From Paratinospora sagittata (Eukaryota; Streptophyta; Magnoliopsida; Ranunculales; Menispermaceae): 64,000 nucleotides of DNA. The stretch's first letter is position 1. Each line of letters opens with the position of its first letter. A model generated the notes under the pieces. That model had not been told where the DNA came from, ran no database searches, and worked only from the letters and a program-made list of their open reading frames with translations. Both the position numbers and the translations under genes were made by a program. The stretch spans positions 45,107,054 through 45,171,053 of the forward strand of contig CM069593.1 of the NCBI GenBank assembly GCA_035771175.1, written 5' to 3'. This document shows positions 10,840 through 23,500 of the stretch, piece after piece.

Positions 10840-13269
10840 TGATTAACTCCACATTTCCGTTTTGCTGCCTTGACACTAGCAGCAATATCTTTTAAAGTTA
10901 GCTCTCCATCGGATAAAGTATCAGCACATCCAACCTCCCCCTTCTTCCTAGTAACCACAATCCCTGACTTTTGAAGGAGGTCACTAAAAGGTTCTAAGGG
11001 AACATTGTTATCCTTATTCCTTTCGCCATCATTACGAGATTCACCCTTAGAGGGCTTTGAAATATCTTGCAAAACCTTATGCACTGTCACCGCATGACTA
11101 ACCTCATTCGGAGTAATGGGCAAAGGGGGATTACTGACGCACATTTGAGCACACTGAGAACAACGTGAGGTAAATTTGCTAGGAAATGATTCAGCTGAAA
11201 TTTGGGGGGCTTGGGATATTGGGAGACTCCCATGATCAGGGGGGTTAAGAGAATCAACCAACGTTGAAGAAACACAAGAATCAGGATGGATAACAAGATT
11301 AATAGGAAGCTCTGATTCAACATCAAGGTTAAAATGAACTGGGCGTACCTCGGTGCCATAACTTACTTGGCAAAGATGATCGTCATCAACACACAGAGCA
11401 TTCTCCTCATCCACATCTCCTTCCTTCTCGTCAGCGTTGCAACAATCTCTTTCAGAATCAGTGTCAGAGGCACAATTGTTCCATAACACTTGCTAGCTTT
11501 CCCACATTGCATCATCCCTACCCTTGCCGCAACCATGTCGAGATTGAGAACTACATTCACGCCGCAGGCTTCGGCGAGAATGTCTCTTGCTAGTAGCTTC
11601 TTCCTTGCCACCCACCTCATTGTCATAGGCTTCCAGGACACCATTAGCGCCACGCACCTCAACAGCAGACTGTTGCACCTCATCTTCAAAGGAATTAGAT
11701 ATAGAACCCCTTTTGAATCCAATCTCTTTTGGTCGAAACAATGGAACCGACACCACAGTCTTATGAACACAATCGTCGGGTTTCGCACAGTCAGATTTGG
11801 GAGGAGTTAAGGTCTCGAAAACATGACTAAAAGAAGAAAGGATAGGTTCATCTCTCGTTAGGTTGCGGTTTTCAGATATTTGGAGCAGATCGAAAACAAT
11901 TTCATAAGCAGGGGGCCGATGAAACTGGAAAGAAGAGACTGAAGTTTCACGGGCCTGAGCATTGGAGCTAACCCCACCGATCTTAGGCAACTAATCCTCC
12001 TCCTCTAATGGGCTGGATTTCGACAACAGCCCAACAGAATTTGAAGTGGATGCATTAGGGTCTAGAAAAACAGCAGAGACAGGTGCAACAATAGGAACAA
12101 GTGTGCTTGGGTTGAGATTATTCGGGCCCACACTAGGCCCACCTCCACAGTAGCCCACATCAAAAAGGTGATTTTTGACAAGAACATGGGGATTGTGGCA
12201 CTCAACTATTGGATTCGTACCTGCAGCCAAAGCAACGCCTTTCCATGATCTCTGCACATATGGAACGTGGTGATCCCTCATCGCCGTAGATTTTCCTCGA
12301 GACGAGAGATTAGCATGGATGAGAGATCCTGCATGCATTTCTGGCACCATCTTCATCTCCGACGAAGCTCCGATGGCTGCAACTGGAAGACGGCGAGAAT
12401 CTAGTTTGAAGACTTTTACACCAAGGTTCGATCCATTCAAGCAAATCGGAATGATATCCAGAATAAAACCATCAACACCACCGTTAACCTTCAGCTTCAT
12501 GAACCTCAGAAAAGAGAAGTTACTCGTGTCTTCAGCAACTTCTATCAAACCACCGCACAGAGCACCAATCCTATGAAAAGTTTCAGGGCGCTAATGCTCA
12601 AATGGAACGCCATCAATGCCAATCCATCCTTGAGAGCATCTAACCCGTCGTTTATCCCATTGAAGACTTGAATGCCATTCAACTGACCGAAAATCAGCAT
12701 TATGGACAGAAGAAAGAACTAAGTGTTTCTCCTCAGAGGAGCAACACCATAGTATCGCCCAATCATCCAGCACGGAACAGGGTTGAATATTCCAATGAAG
12801 AAGAGCTGAAAGTTGCTCCTCAACTGTGGTCCACCAAAGCAAGGATTTGGCACGGAAGATGACAACAGCACAATCCCAACTCCCATACTTAGACACAAAT
12901 TCGCCGCCGCCTGCCGCGCTCATCCTAGCAGCACTCATACGGTAGAACCATTGTTCAAAGATCCCCCATCCTTGACCAGTATGAAAATAGCCCATGACGT
13001 GCTATTTTCCATTTTAGAAACTTTAAGGAATTTTCCACGTCTATTGACGAGAACTTCCACAAGAATAACCTCATTCAAATTCCTTAATTGTTTTTTGAAT
13101 CCAACTGTCGCACCACCCTTGGTTGCTAATCCATACTAGTTAAAGATCTCAAATTCGTAATTTCTTTGATAGTGGTCCAACCACCCGACGCACTCCGATC
13201 CACCATAAACTCCTTGTTGTCAATCTTAACAGAAGACGACAATGTGCGAGGGTTTGTAAAGTCACCCAT
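10836..13269 (-). pseudogene. LINE B ORF1 (DUF4283-type nucleic-acid-binding protein), broken
   Basis: The likely start is the ATG at 13267-13269 (MGDFTNPRTLSSSVKIDNKE), followed by SGGWTTIKEITN, typical of plant L1 ORF1 N-termini. A frameshift follows. From 12995 to 10836 one frame continues through three stops (near 12591, 11991 and 11490). WHSSLQWDKRRVRCSQGWIG and WIGIDGVPF match the DUF4283 region; the remainder is acidic and low-complexity. The ORF1 stop and the ORF2 ATG overlap as ATGA at 10836-10839, suggesting that ORF2 was made by termination-reinitiation. Confidence 0.75.
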
Positions 13270-13345
13270 CTTGACGCAATGCAAAAACCAGAGATAGACA
13301 ACAAGAAGGAAAGAAAGTGAAGACAAAGACAAAAGGATTGAGAGC

Positions 13346-14021
13346 TAGGTCATAGTTAGCTCATAGCTTTAGATATGGAATATTCCATCCTCTCCTTGCT
13401 AAATGAGATGTGTAATCAATTGTCTATGGGCAGTCGTATAATAGTCATCTGAAGAAACTCAACTATAGGATTTGCCCAAGTCATGTTGACATCAAAGAAA
13501 AATTGAGAATTAAACATCTATCTTGGATAGCTTTACACTCCTTATATATATATATACTCTTCTCTTCGATTAAAAATAAATAAAAAATCCTAAGCAACCT
13601 CAGGAAAGAAGTGACTTGGGTTCAATCCTCATTGGTATAGGGAAAAAGAAGATTGGTTGAATTGCACGAAGAATGAGGAAAAATGTAAGGATTAAGGTGG
13701 TTGATTAAGCAAGAAAGTTAGAAATCTGATATTAAGTACTTCATACAAAAAAGTTTGATGTTGAGAGGAAAAGGGACTGGATGGAGAGAAAATTTAGGAC
13801 GTACAAGATGGTGACAAAAGAAAAAGAAAAGAAGGCATTGCATCGAGAGTTTTTTCCCTTTTTATTGTACAATGGATATATCATAAGGACCGCAAATGGA
13901 ACCAAAAGGAAAAGAAAGATACAGCCAACAAATTCCATAGAACCCAATCAACAAAGAAAAGAGGTACAAAGAAGGAATACCATTGCAACACACCATGATA
14001 CAGTAGTTTCTACTTGTTGGG
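13346..14021 (+). other. Probable LINE A remnant between LINE B and a MITE, no recognisable coding
   Basis: This stretch lies between the 5' end of LINE B and the hAT-like MITE. LINE A ORF2 starts right after the MITE, so it may be the ORF1-ORF2 junction region of LINE A. No protein motif is visible. It contains a short TA run near 13548 and no convincing gene. Confidence 0.3.
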
Positions 14022-14290
14022 TAGGGGTGGCAAAAAAATTGGGTACAAACGGGTACGGGTACGGACAATGCCTCATACTAACACACATATAGAGTGTCCG
14101 TACCGAGCCCGATTTAGAAAACGGACAAGTATTCGTCCGTTATGTTTTAAAAATCGGGTAGCCTGGTTTTGTTTGTACTCGTATGTTTTTTCAAAAATAT
14201 GTAGAGGTAAAGTATGTTTTTTTGATAAAAAATAGAAATCTTATGCCAATAGTGATGAAAAACCAAGATAAGAAAAGAGATAACAAGAAG

Positions 14291-14329
<39 letters not shown>

Positions 14330-14567
14330 TTAATTGAGCTAGAGCATGGACAAATTAAAATAGGGACATGTAAAATATACCTCTTGTATTAAGTAGGAAC
14401 CGGGTACCTGATTTTTTGAACCTATGTCCGAACTCAGCTCGATTTTTAAAACGGACGCATTTTTGTCCGTACCCGGCTTGGTTTTTTTAAAAAATCTTGT
14501 CCGTAACAGTTTTAAAGTGGGCCGACAAAAGTGGACAAACAGGTTCAGGCCCAATTTGCCACCCCTA
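14022..14567. mobile_element. hAT-like MITE (546 bp)
   Basis: Terminal inverted repeats are TAGGGGTGGCAAAAAAATTGGG at the left and CCCAATTTGCCACCCCTA at the right, the form seen in many plant hAT non-autonomous elements. Flanking octamers are TTGTTGGG (14014-14021) and TTGCTAGG (14568-14575), a 6/8 match that fits an aged 8-bp duplication. Both subterminal halves hold repeats of a GTACGGG/GTCCGTA kind. No coding capacity; a TA microsatellite sits at about 14300-14323. Confidence 0.8.
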
Positions 14568-14579
14568 TTGCTAGGCATC

Positions 14580-14685
14580 ATGATTCTTATATCTTGGAAT
14601 GTCCAAGGCATTAAGAATACTAAGACATTCCGATCACTACATAAGACCAAAGAAGGTAATATGGAGACTTCATGTTACTTTGGAA
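14580..14685 (+). pseudogene. LINE A ORF2 start (endonuclease N-terminus)
   Basis: The ATG at 14580 opens MILISWNVQGIKNTKTFRSL, the classic N-terminus of plant L1 ORF2 endonuclease. It ends where the Copia-3 LTR end begins (14686). Endonuclease homology resumes on the far side at about 16320, showing the Copia landed inside this domain. Confidence 0.65.
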
Positions 14686-16320
14686 TGATAACAATGCAAA
14701 GAAGAAAGAGAAGAGAATAGAAGAGAGGAAACAGGAGCAGGTCCCCACACATCAGAATGAATTAGATCAAAAGGTGTAAGAGAAATAGAAGTACTTCGAT
14801 TAAATGGTAAGGCTGAAAACTTGGCCAATTTACAACCGCTACAATCAGAAATGTCATGAGAATGCAAATTTCCTAATGAACCCTTTGAGGCTAAAAATCT
14901 TAAACGAGAAGCGGAAACATGTCATAATCTAGAATGCCACAAATAAAAGTCAGAAGAGGTAGGGCTCAAACGAAAAGATGATAAATCAATGTTGGAAGCT
15001 GCTACATCTGGAACCCTCAGTTGCTCTAAAGTATATAATCCTCCCTCTCTACGACCTTTTCCAATTAGGTCCTGGGAATGAGGATCCTGCACATAACAAG
15101 CTGTGGGAGAAAAATGAATAGAGTACCCAGAATCACAAAATTGGCTAATGGAAATTAAGTTCAACTTGAGTTTCGAAATATAATAAACATCAGAAAGAGA
15201 CAAATGAGATGTAAGAACACGACCAACACCTGCTAATGGCATGGGAATGCCATCAGTTGTCATAACAGATAAAGATGATGTGGATAGACATAAGGAGACA
15301 AAAGAGGATGGATCACATGACATGTGGTGAGAAGCACCAGAGTCAAAGACCCATGTGGACTGAGATATACCTTGAAGGTTTGAAGACAAACATACAAAAG
15401 AAGAGACAGACATGGCATGCGGTTGTATGGCATGAAATTCCCTACCACTTATATTCAATATGCTTGCAATATTGCTCACCATAATAGTCGCCACAAAAAA
15501 ACATATTACCAAACTTATCCAAGTTCCAAAATAAACTTAGATCAACAAATTCAAAATCGAGGTAATTAACCAATATCCAAATTTACCAAAGCAAGGAGAG
15601 TTACTCAAACAACTCCAATGAATGATCTTAAAAAGAAAATCTGTTGCACCTGTTTCCTTTTTACCCTGATTCAATGACCAAGATGACATTGCTTAAGGTC
15701 CCACAACCATGCCACGTCAATCTCTTAATTCACAACCCACCTAAAATCAACCCCAAAATGTTGTAGCACCAAAATTAACATCCAAAATGGGGTAAAATCA
15801 AGCCAAAATCAACCCCAAAAGTAATGCCAATTAGCTCCAAAAGATGCACCCATTCCACGTGTCTTTCCCATGGTGATAGTAATGCAAAATTTGTTGCTGA
15901 AAAAAGGTTGAAAGAAAACACCCAAACAACTACAATCAAGCCAAATCACCACCGGTACGAACACGGTAATCTTCTTCGTATGAACAGTGACTATGAATAG
16001 TTTGTAAACAGTACTCGTTAATAAAAAAAATCTACAAACAATCCAACTCTATTATACCAACAATCAAAGGCCCCATGTCGATTATTGCTCTGATACCATG
16101 ATAACAATGCAAAGAAGAAAGAAAAGAGAATAGAAGAAAGGAAAACTAGCTAGAGTGCTAGGGTTTCATTAGATTTGCTAGAAAGAACAATAATTACAAT
16201 GAAGATAAATGGCTTATATAGCCTAGAGGCATAATTATTAAAGTACCCTAATCTAATAACAATATACCAAAGTAACTATATAACAATTCTCATAATAGAT
16301 ATATAAATGCCTATTGTAAG
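14686..16320 (-). mobile_element. Copia-3: internally deleted Copia retrotransposon in LINE A
   Basis: The 5' LTR is about 16099-16320 and ends CATTGTTATCA on the minus strand, directly followed by the PBS TGGTATCAGAGC (plus-strand 16087-16098, initiator tRNA-Met complement). Then come an untranslated/gag-less leader, a protease and pre-integrase segment, and the beginning of integrase. The sequence then jumps from GPAPV of integrase straight into the last ~45 bp of a 3' LTR (14686-~14731). Most of integrase, all RT/RNase H and most of the 3' LTR are deleted. The outer LTR border at ~16320 is approximate. Confidence 0.75.
14733..15512 (-). pseudogene. Copia-3 protease / GAG-pre-integrase / integrase start
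   Basis: The frame from 15512 carries WVFDSGASHHMSC (retropepsin active-site DSGA), LNLISISQFCDSGY, LYTLEQL and LWHSRL (pre-integrase), then a break (stop near 14920). A second segment has CSGCKLAKFSALPF, the Cys pair of the integrase zinc domain, and [13 protein letters not shown] with the first catalytic Asp. Nothing is left of the second Asp and the Glu. No gag precedes the protease. Confidence 0.75.
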
Positions 16321-18055
16321 GGCCACATTGATACGCTGGTCTTCAGCTAGCTAAAAAACACATGGCATTTTACAAGGTTTTATAGACCCAACAGAAATAT
16401 CACACTTTTGGTGTGATAGTTCATCAATGCGAAGGAAGATCAATTGGAAACTGGCAATCACTGTGTACTTACAAAATGAATGGTGGACTATGCTTCAGAG
16501 ATATGGCAATAAAGCAATGCTAAACAAGGATGGCAGCTCATCACCAACCAAGGCTCCTTGGTAGAGTAAGCTCTAAAATCTAAATACTCTTCACGTTCAA
16601 ATTTCCTTGAAGCAAAAAATGGCTCAAAACATCCTACCTATGGAACAACATTCTATGGGGAAGAAAAGTATTGAAGCATGGTCTTGGATGGAGAATTGGG
16701 AATGGGGAAAATGTCAAGATTTTTACAAAGACCCATGGTTACCAAGAGAAATAACTTTCAAACCCTTTTCAGTGCCAATTTTACCAAGGGATTCTACTGT
16801 ATCAGAATTAATTCTAGACTCTAGGGGATGGAATGTTTCATTAATCAATGAAGTTTTTGTCTAAAGGATGCATAATCCATACTTTCCATTCCACTTGGCT
16901 CTCAGAAGGCCAAAAGATATAATAGCATGGCACTATGAGAAACATGTGAGATATACAATTAGGCGTGGCCACAAGATTGAAATATCATCAAGAAATACAA
17001 CTAGTTCCTCATCTAACCCAAACATCTCATTAGAATGGTGGAAAAGATTTTGGAAATTGAAGTTCCCCAACAAGGTCAAGATTTTCTATTGGAGAATTGT
17101 TCAAAATAGCCTTCCAACAGGAGCAAATTTACTAAAGCATAATATCACTAGAGATGGTTGTTATGGTGCATGCTCTTGTGAAGGAAACAGAGTGACACGC
17201 CTTACTTTTTCTTTCAAATAGTGAAGGAAGCATGGCGTAGCAAATTTATATCATTTAGATGCCAAGGCAGACACATGGGGAGGAACCCATCAAAACCACT
17301 TGTCACTAGAAGTAGATATAAGAATGGGGGAGATGGACGGTGCAGCTACACATTAATGTGGGCTCTATGGGGAAACAGAAACAAGTTGCTCCACAAGGAG
17401 AGAGGTAGAGCTGGTATTGGCAATGGCATAGCTTGTTGGGCACAAAGACATATCTGAAAAGTTATCCAGATGCAATGACAAGGTCACCACCAGCAAGGAA
17501 TATTTTAACCATAAGCTTGAAACCTGCGCCACTAAGGCCCTTCAAATTGAATATGAATGCAGTGGTCAACGAACAAAATAGGGTGATATTGTGATAAGCA
17601 TGGGGACTGTCATCAGAAATGACCAAGGAGAAATTACGCTAGCAGCAACGTCAAAACAAACCAACACAGTTCCTATTGCAATAGTTGACTGCAGGCATTA
17701 AAGGTAGGCATGAAGCTTGCAAGGGAAGCTGGATTCTCCCGATTTTCCCTAAATCTGATGCTCTTGTGATGATCAAAATCATTAATGGTGAGCCCAACCA
17801 AAATAGGAATCCAACCTCTTAGAAAAGGGTATCTACGAGATAGTTGCATAGGTTCGTGTCAATGGATTTAACCATGTCTCTAGGAATTGCAATTTTGTGG
17901 CTCATGCCTCAAAATATGGGTTAAAATACGTTGAGGATTTGTATGGATTGAGAAGGTACCTCATTGCCTACAAGTTATAGCCCAGAGTGATCTTGTATCT
18001 CTTGACATTTTAAGCAATAAAAGTTGTACTTGTCTTCAAAAAGAAAAAAAAAAAA
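16321..18055 (+). pseudogene. LINE A ORF2 remainder: EN fragment, RT tail, zf-RVT, RNase H, poly(A)
   Basis: After an endonuclease scrap (HIDTLV, then WHFTRFYRPNRN near 16330-16400) the sequence jumps to the RT tail: GGLCFRDMA, SYLWNNILWGRKVLKHGLGWRIGNGE, KDPWLPREITFKPFS. A zf-RVT block follows (WWKRFWKLKFPNKVKIFYWR, about 17036-17098). The C-terminal RNase H region is in pieces (VIRNDQGEITLAAT; VNGFNHVSRNCNFVAHASKY near 17860-17920). Most of the RT core is deleted, and frames shift repeatedly. The element ends in an A-run at about 18038-18055. Confidence 0.75.
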
Positions 18056-20510
18056 TCATGACTCCTATAAATTTTAAATAACTGAAATTCAACAAAATCA
18101 ACAACTCAAATCCTACTAAAATATATCTACTATCCTTATCTCATAATCAAAGCAATAAAACAAACAAACAAATAGTCACATATATGAAGCAAGCATGTAT
18201 CTAGTTTGACAAAAAAAAAAACAATTATAGATTCAACAATTTTTTTTTCTCCGCTTTCCTACTCTTCTATTTTTCATTCCTCTTCCCTCCTTTCTTCTTG
18301 CTCTTCTCCCTTCCCTTCCTCCTTTTTACTTGCTTCTTCATCTTTCTTCCCCCCCTTTTCTTTCTTTTTGTTCTCTTTTCCCTCTTCCCTACCTCTCTCA
18401 ATGCAGCAAGCAAATAGCAGCATTCATTGGGTCACCTGCGGAACCTTAGCTAGGGAGCTCAAGGCTTTATGTCAGTGAGGTTTTGTTCACCCTTATTTTT
18501 TTTATTTTTTTTATTTTGTGTGCGTGTGTGTGTGTCTTTACTAAGAACTCCAACTCACTAATGTTCTCAAGTACTTTTTTTTTCACTTTTTGCAAGGAGA
18601 ATTCACATTGAACAACCACTAGCTATGTTTTCTTTTATTTTAAATAAGAACACCAACTTAAAGGGCGTCCTTGGCGTTCCCCACCTAAGAACATCCTATA
18701 AGAAGGTGTTCTTGTGCTTAACTCTCAAAAGGCCCCTCTTAGAAAGAGTTATTTTTTGTTTTAAGCTAAAAAACTCCTTCTGCGAAAGCATTTCTACAGT
18801 TACCAAAAGCCAACCCTGTTACATAATTGGGTTTCTTTCTCAATTCTGCCTAAACTAAATAGCGAAATCTTGTTAAAATGTGCCATACATATGAGAAAAA
18901 ATCCATTGAACTAGTTGTTGTAATTTGTCAACATGAAGAGGTGAGATGCTTGTATTTTTGCTGGTTTTCAGATATTATAAGTAGGCAAATTGATAATGAC
19001 CCAATCAGAAGAAATTTTTGTGGATAAGGATTCCCAAACAATAAAGAGAAAAAACAAAAAGAAGACAACCAATGAGCGAGCATTATAAGAGTAATAAACA
19101 TGCATTTGAAATGTTCCAAGCATTGTTTGAGAATGGTCTGAGGCAAACCCTCAAGGAATGCCTCAAGGCTAGGCGTGCAAAAAATACCTTGAGGCTTAAG
19201 CCTCAAAGTCACTCATTCTATAAGGCTTACGCCTCACAGTGTTGAGGCATACGCCTCTTAAGCCTTGAGATGCAATGAGGCTTAAAACCTCAACATTACC
19301 ATATGAAAATTCATTTTCAAAAAAAAACGTTCAAAATATATTTATGTTTATGGCTTTTGTATTATTCTAACCAATAGTTTTAGTTTTTAAGAATTAATTC
19401 TCTTTCATTCAAGATAAACTAAAACTTTTACTCTTAAATGGGTTGAGATCATCTTTGAAAAGGGCCCCCCTTCTAATATCTTTAGCTTGTTAATAAAAGT
19501 ATAAATACTAAACTGACAATTTAAAACTTTTGACAAAGTATTCTAATTGCAATTTGCATCAACAAAAAAATATGAAGAAATGGCATAGACCTAGTATTTT
19601 ACAATGTATTTGTTGGCCTTTTATTTGTTCATGCTTTTAATAGTTTAAAACTTAAATTGGAATGCTTAACAGACTATATAGACTTAGTTCTTAATAATGT
19701 TAATGACGACAATTAAGAAAATTTATTAAGAGAAAACACTCAAATGCTCTATACAGAAATAAAACTAATTTATATTTTTGTTTATTTTAGATGTTTTTTC
19801 TTTTATTATTGATACTCGTAATTTTTTAGATTTTTTCTTGTAAATTTCTATTAATTGTTTTATGTATTTTCTTAAAAACATGCGAGGCTCATAACGGCTT
19901 GAGGCTTATGCCTCACCTCACATTTTTTTAAATCTTGATTTCAAGACATAACTGTAGAGATAATATTATTCAGGAACAAGAAGCACTAATGCTCTCCTCA
20001 CTTTTGTCATTTATGTAAACCAAGTTGAGCTTGGCAGCAACTAATACTTTGTAAAGATGATGAAGTTGCCTCAATGGATAAATTGATATTACTCTAGCTT
20101 GAAATGTTGGAAATAGAGATGTAAAGTGAAACATGATGTTTGTAGGTTACTATAAAACAAGACAAACTCTTCACTGCTGATATATAGGGTGAGAAACAAT
20201 TGTAATTTGCAATGGGTATACAGTTTCTCCCCTTTCTTTCTTTATCTGTTTTCCTGGCATATATCTTATCATCCTTGAAACAAAAAACTATCATAAACAA
20301 TTTTGGCACTCAACATGTAATTTTTGTAATGTACATATATGGAATCAAATTCCATTATAAATGTACATAAATGGAACTAAATGAAGAACATTTCATCTAA
20401 AGCCTCAATTCGTCTTAAAATAAACTCAAACATATATTCAAATACCCTTATATACCTATGAACAAAGGAGAATGCTTTGTTGTTTGTGAGAATAAGTGAG
20501 ATCCAAACCA
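18056..20510. other. Intergenic; palindromic GAGGC repeat cluster at 19130-19930
   Basis: No gene is supported; the open frame at 18206-18478 is a CT-rich low-complexity stretch. At 19130-19290, and again at 19880-19925, copies of CTTGAGGCTTAAGCCTCAA-like palindromes cluster at the two ends of an AT-rich core of about 600 bp. This arrangement suggests a non-autonomous DNA element with palindromic subterminal repeats, but no clear TIR or target duplication was found. Position 18620-18790 looks like a further diverged repeat. Confidence 0.4.
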
Positions 20511-23500
20511 TCATTCATCCGGGCGAAAGTAAGTATATGTTGAGCTGGTCTCTGTCTTGGTACCCTGCAAGAGATATGCCTTTTATTTTTGCACAGTCAA
20601 AAGTTAATTTTTAAGCAAAAGAAAACAGACGAACAGAGACCGGTTCATGTAAAGCAATGCATATTTAGAACTCAGACCAATGATTTAGTTAAACCAAAGA
20701 GATAACAAAAAGAAATGCTCAAGAATAAAAGGTGTGTGGGATCTTAGGGCACCAAATCATAATTTTGAAGTAAAGAAAGCTGATCAAGCAGCTTAAATAC
20801 AAATAGCTTTCTATATGTATGTTTTTTTTTTACCCTAGAACAACCAAAATTTTGCTGTCACCTACATCAGCTGAGTTTTGACAAGGAACAATTCTAGCGT
20901 AACAATTAGAGGCGGTCGTCAGTACACTGATCCACTAAAGCTAATAATAATCAAATAATGGCTTCATGAGAAGTTTTAGAATCTCAGGGAAAATATTCAT
21001 TTACTCTAAATCATTTCTGTTAGCCTCCATTACTGACAAAAACAAGAAGAAGAAAAATACCAACCTCTGTGGTAAGTGAAAGTCCTGTTGGTGGTACAGA
21101 AACAAGAGATGTCCATAGATTAGGATCTGCTAAGGGATCGATGGTATTATAATTTGCAAGGAGCGATGCTGATACAAAAGGAGTCAACGGACACAAAGTT
21201 CTTTGAAAAGGCAACCAGCCCATGCCCAATGTCACTCCAAATCTCTCACTCCCACCATCACCACTTTCCGATTTATGGATTGCTTTACCATAGTCCAGCT
21301 CATTGTTGTCCTTATTTTCATTATTATCCAACTTGTTGTCTGGTTTGTTTAACACTTTTTCTTGCAGACTTTTGTATGTAGCAGATCTTGACAAGACACT
21401 CAATGCAGACACAGATGATCCTCGATGCTTCTTTCCTCCCGGCAGAAACTGGCCCAGACGAGGCATCTTGTAAGGCTCAGTAGGCTGGACAGCCCATTCC
21501 AATATTTTAAGCTCACTTCCAATATCCTCTGAACCACTACACTTGGCTTCTTCCAAAGATTTAGTGACAGAATCTGCTTGACGTATCTTGCTTGAACCCC
21601 ACCATTTGATGTAACTCGTTAGATCAATTTTTCTCTCAATGCAAAAACCTCCTGAATAATCGCTTTCTGTTGAGGCACCCTCACCTGTACATTCAAAGGA
21701 GATAATAATGCTTAGTTAACCAATCAAATAGAACTAGAATGCTCTTTTTCTAGTTGTTTTAGCATAAATAAGGACTTACCAAAGGGTATACCATTAAAGT
21801 ACTCGGGCCCACCTATTCGCCCAAAAGATGTCTCCCATCTGCCACTTTGGGATGGTCTACAATATAAAATAGAATTAAAATAATGTCAAAAGGGAGATTC
21901 ATGAAAAAACATGATTGAAAATTTTAGACAGAAAGAACAGCATGTTCGCAAGATATAGCATGCAGTAGGCAACATTCTTCCACTAAGAAATCTACAGAAT
22001 ACTTTAAAATGACTGCTTAGTGACTAATAATTTTCAATTGAATGACCTATTTTTCTTGATAAATATTTTCAATTGGAAGATGGATATGAATAACTTCTAA
22101 AAATTCTCAAGATAATTAGTTTATCAGGTTGTATTTGAAAAATAATCAAGACAATAACAATGGATACTTTGGGACAATAACAATGTACTACTTTGGGACA
22201 ATAACACAGGAAATGTCAAATGAGAATTTGGTGGACTTAGAAAAATGATTCAAAATACCTTTTAACAATATCTTTCGCCTTTTTATTTGACAATAAGTCT
22301 TTCAAATCACTATACACCATGCATATCCCATAAATGTAGTGATGACATGCAAAATACCATGCACATATTCCACCTTATTTCTAAGAAGAATGGTAGTAAA
22401 ATGGAATCCTCCTGATATAAACTTTCTCACCTTGAAAGTCCTCGATATTTAGAGATTCCTCTTGAGAAACCACTACTTTTCCTGCATTTGGCAACTATCC
22501 AATGTAAGGAACTCTTTATCTTATTGCACATCCACAGTTGCATTCTACACGCACCTTCTAAGGGAAGCAAGGTATTCCTCTCTCGACACATTCTGCATTT
22601 CTTCCAGATCTCTAGAATAATCACTAACCTGCATCACCAGGTTCACATTTGTTCATGGGTGAAGACAACATTAACAACAAAAGCAGGACTGCAGCATTGT
22701 AAGGCAACAAACAAGAAACACACTTCGTCCTAAAATCTCATAGTTCAATGCTAAAGAAAGATGTCCTTTAGCAATCACCATATTTCAGAACTTAAGAAAA
22801 TTCAAATGGCATATTAGATCACAAAATTTAAAAAGTAATCACATTGGCATTTTCAAACAAAAATGGCGTCAGTGATATTAGTTTCAATACAAGTCATAGA
22901 GGCGTGATTCTCTAATTTAGAGGTATTAAGTAAAAACAGCCCGATAAACTCTAGATCTGTGTCTATCTCACTGGAAAGTTAATGAGTGTCCCAGGACCCC
23001 AATACTTCAGAGCAGCAAGATCATATGCTCTAGCTGCAGCTTCCTCCTCGTCATATGCACCTGCAACATGTGAGTGTACACAACAACAACAAAAAGGGAA
23101 AAAAAGGTTAAATGTAGAACCAAGTGGATCAAAATGCATAATATCAAAGCCTAAGGGAGAATTAGGATTACCTAAGTAAACTGGGGAAGTAGCCAATCAC
23201 CAAACGTTTCCATACAAATCATGAAAGATTGTCAGGAATTTCAGTTGCAACATTATGATTTCTATGCACAATATGAATAGTATCTGGACAAGTATGCATG
23301 TTGGCTGAAGATCCAGGATAAATCAATATATACCTTGCTTTCCCTTCTTATTCTGATTTTGATTCCAGGTACTTTTGTCCCAGAGATGAGCTTCATAGCG
23401 ACCAGTCCATCTATGCCTATATTATTTCATGCAGTTAAAACAAATGACGGTGCAAGTCTATGAACTATGGAACGGAAAAACAACCAACATAGAAGATAAG

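Larger units (their letters stand above)
5106..13345 (-). mobile_element. LINE B, near full-length but mutated plant L1-type LINE
   Basis: The order on the minus strand is ORF1 (13269 to 10836), then ORF2 with endonuclease start, reverse transcriptase, and zf-RVT tail (10839 to 5256), ending near a T-run at about 5110-5120 on the plus strand that would be its poly(A). A solo Gypsy LTR (7217-9297) interrupts the RT. Several in-frame stops and at least two frameshifts make it inactive. It lies inside the older plus-strand LINE A. I could not define a clear target-site duplication. Confidence 0.8.

Noticed and set aside
18206..18478. 90-codon Ser/Phe-rich frame
   Set aside because: Produced by a CT-rich tract; no domain or gene context.
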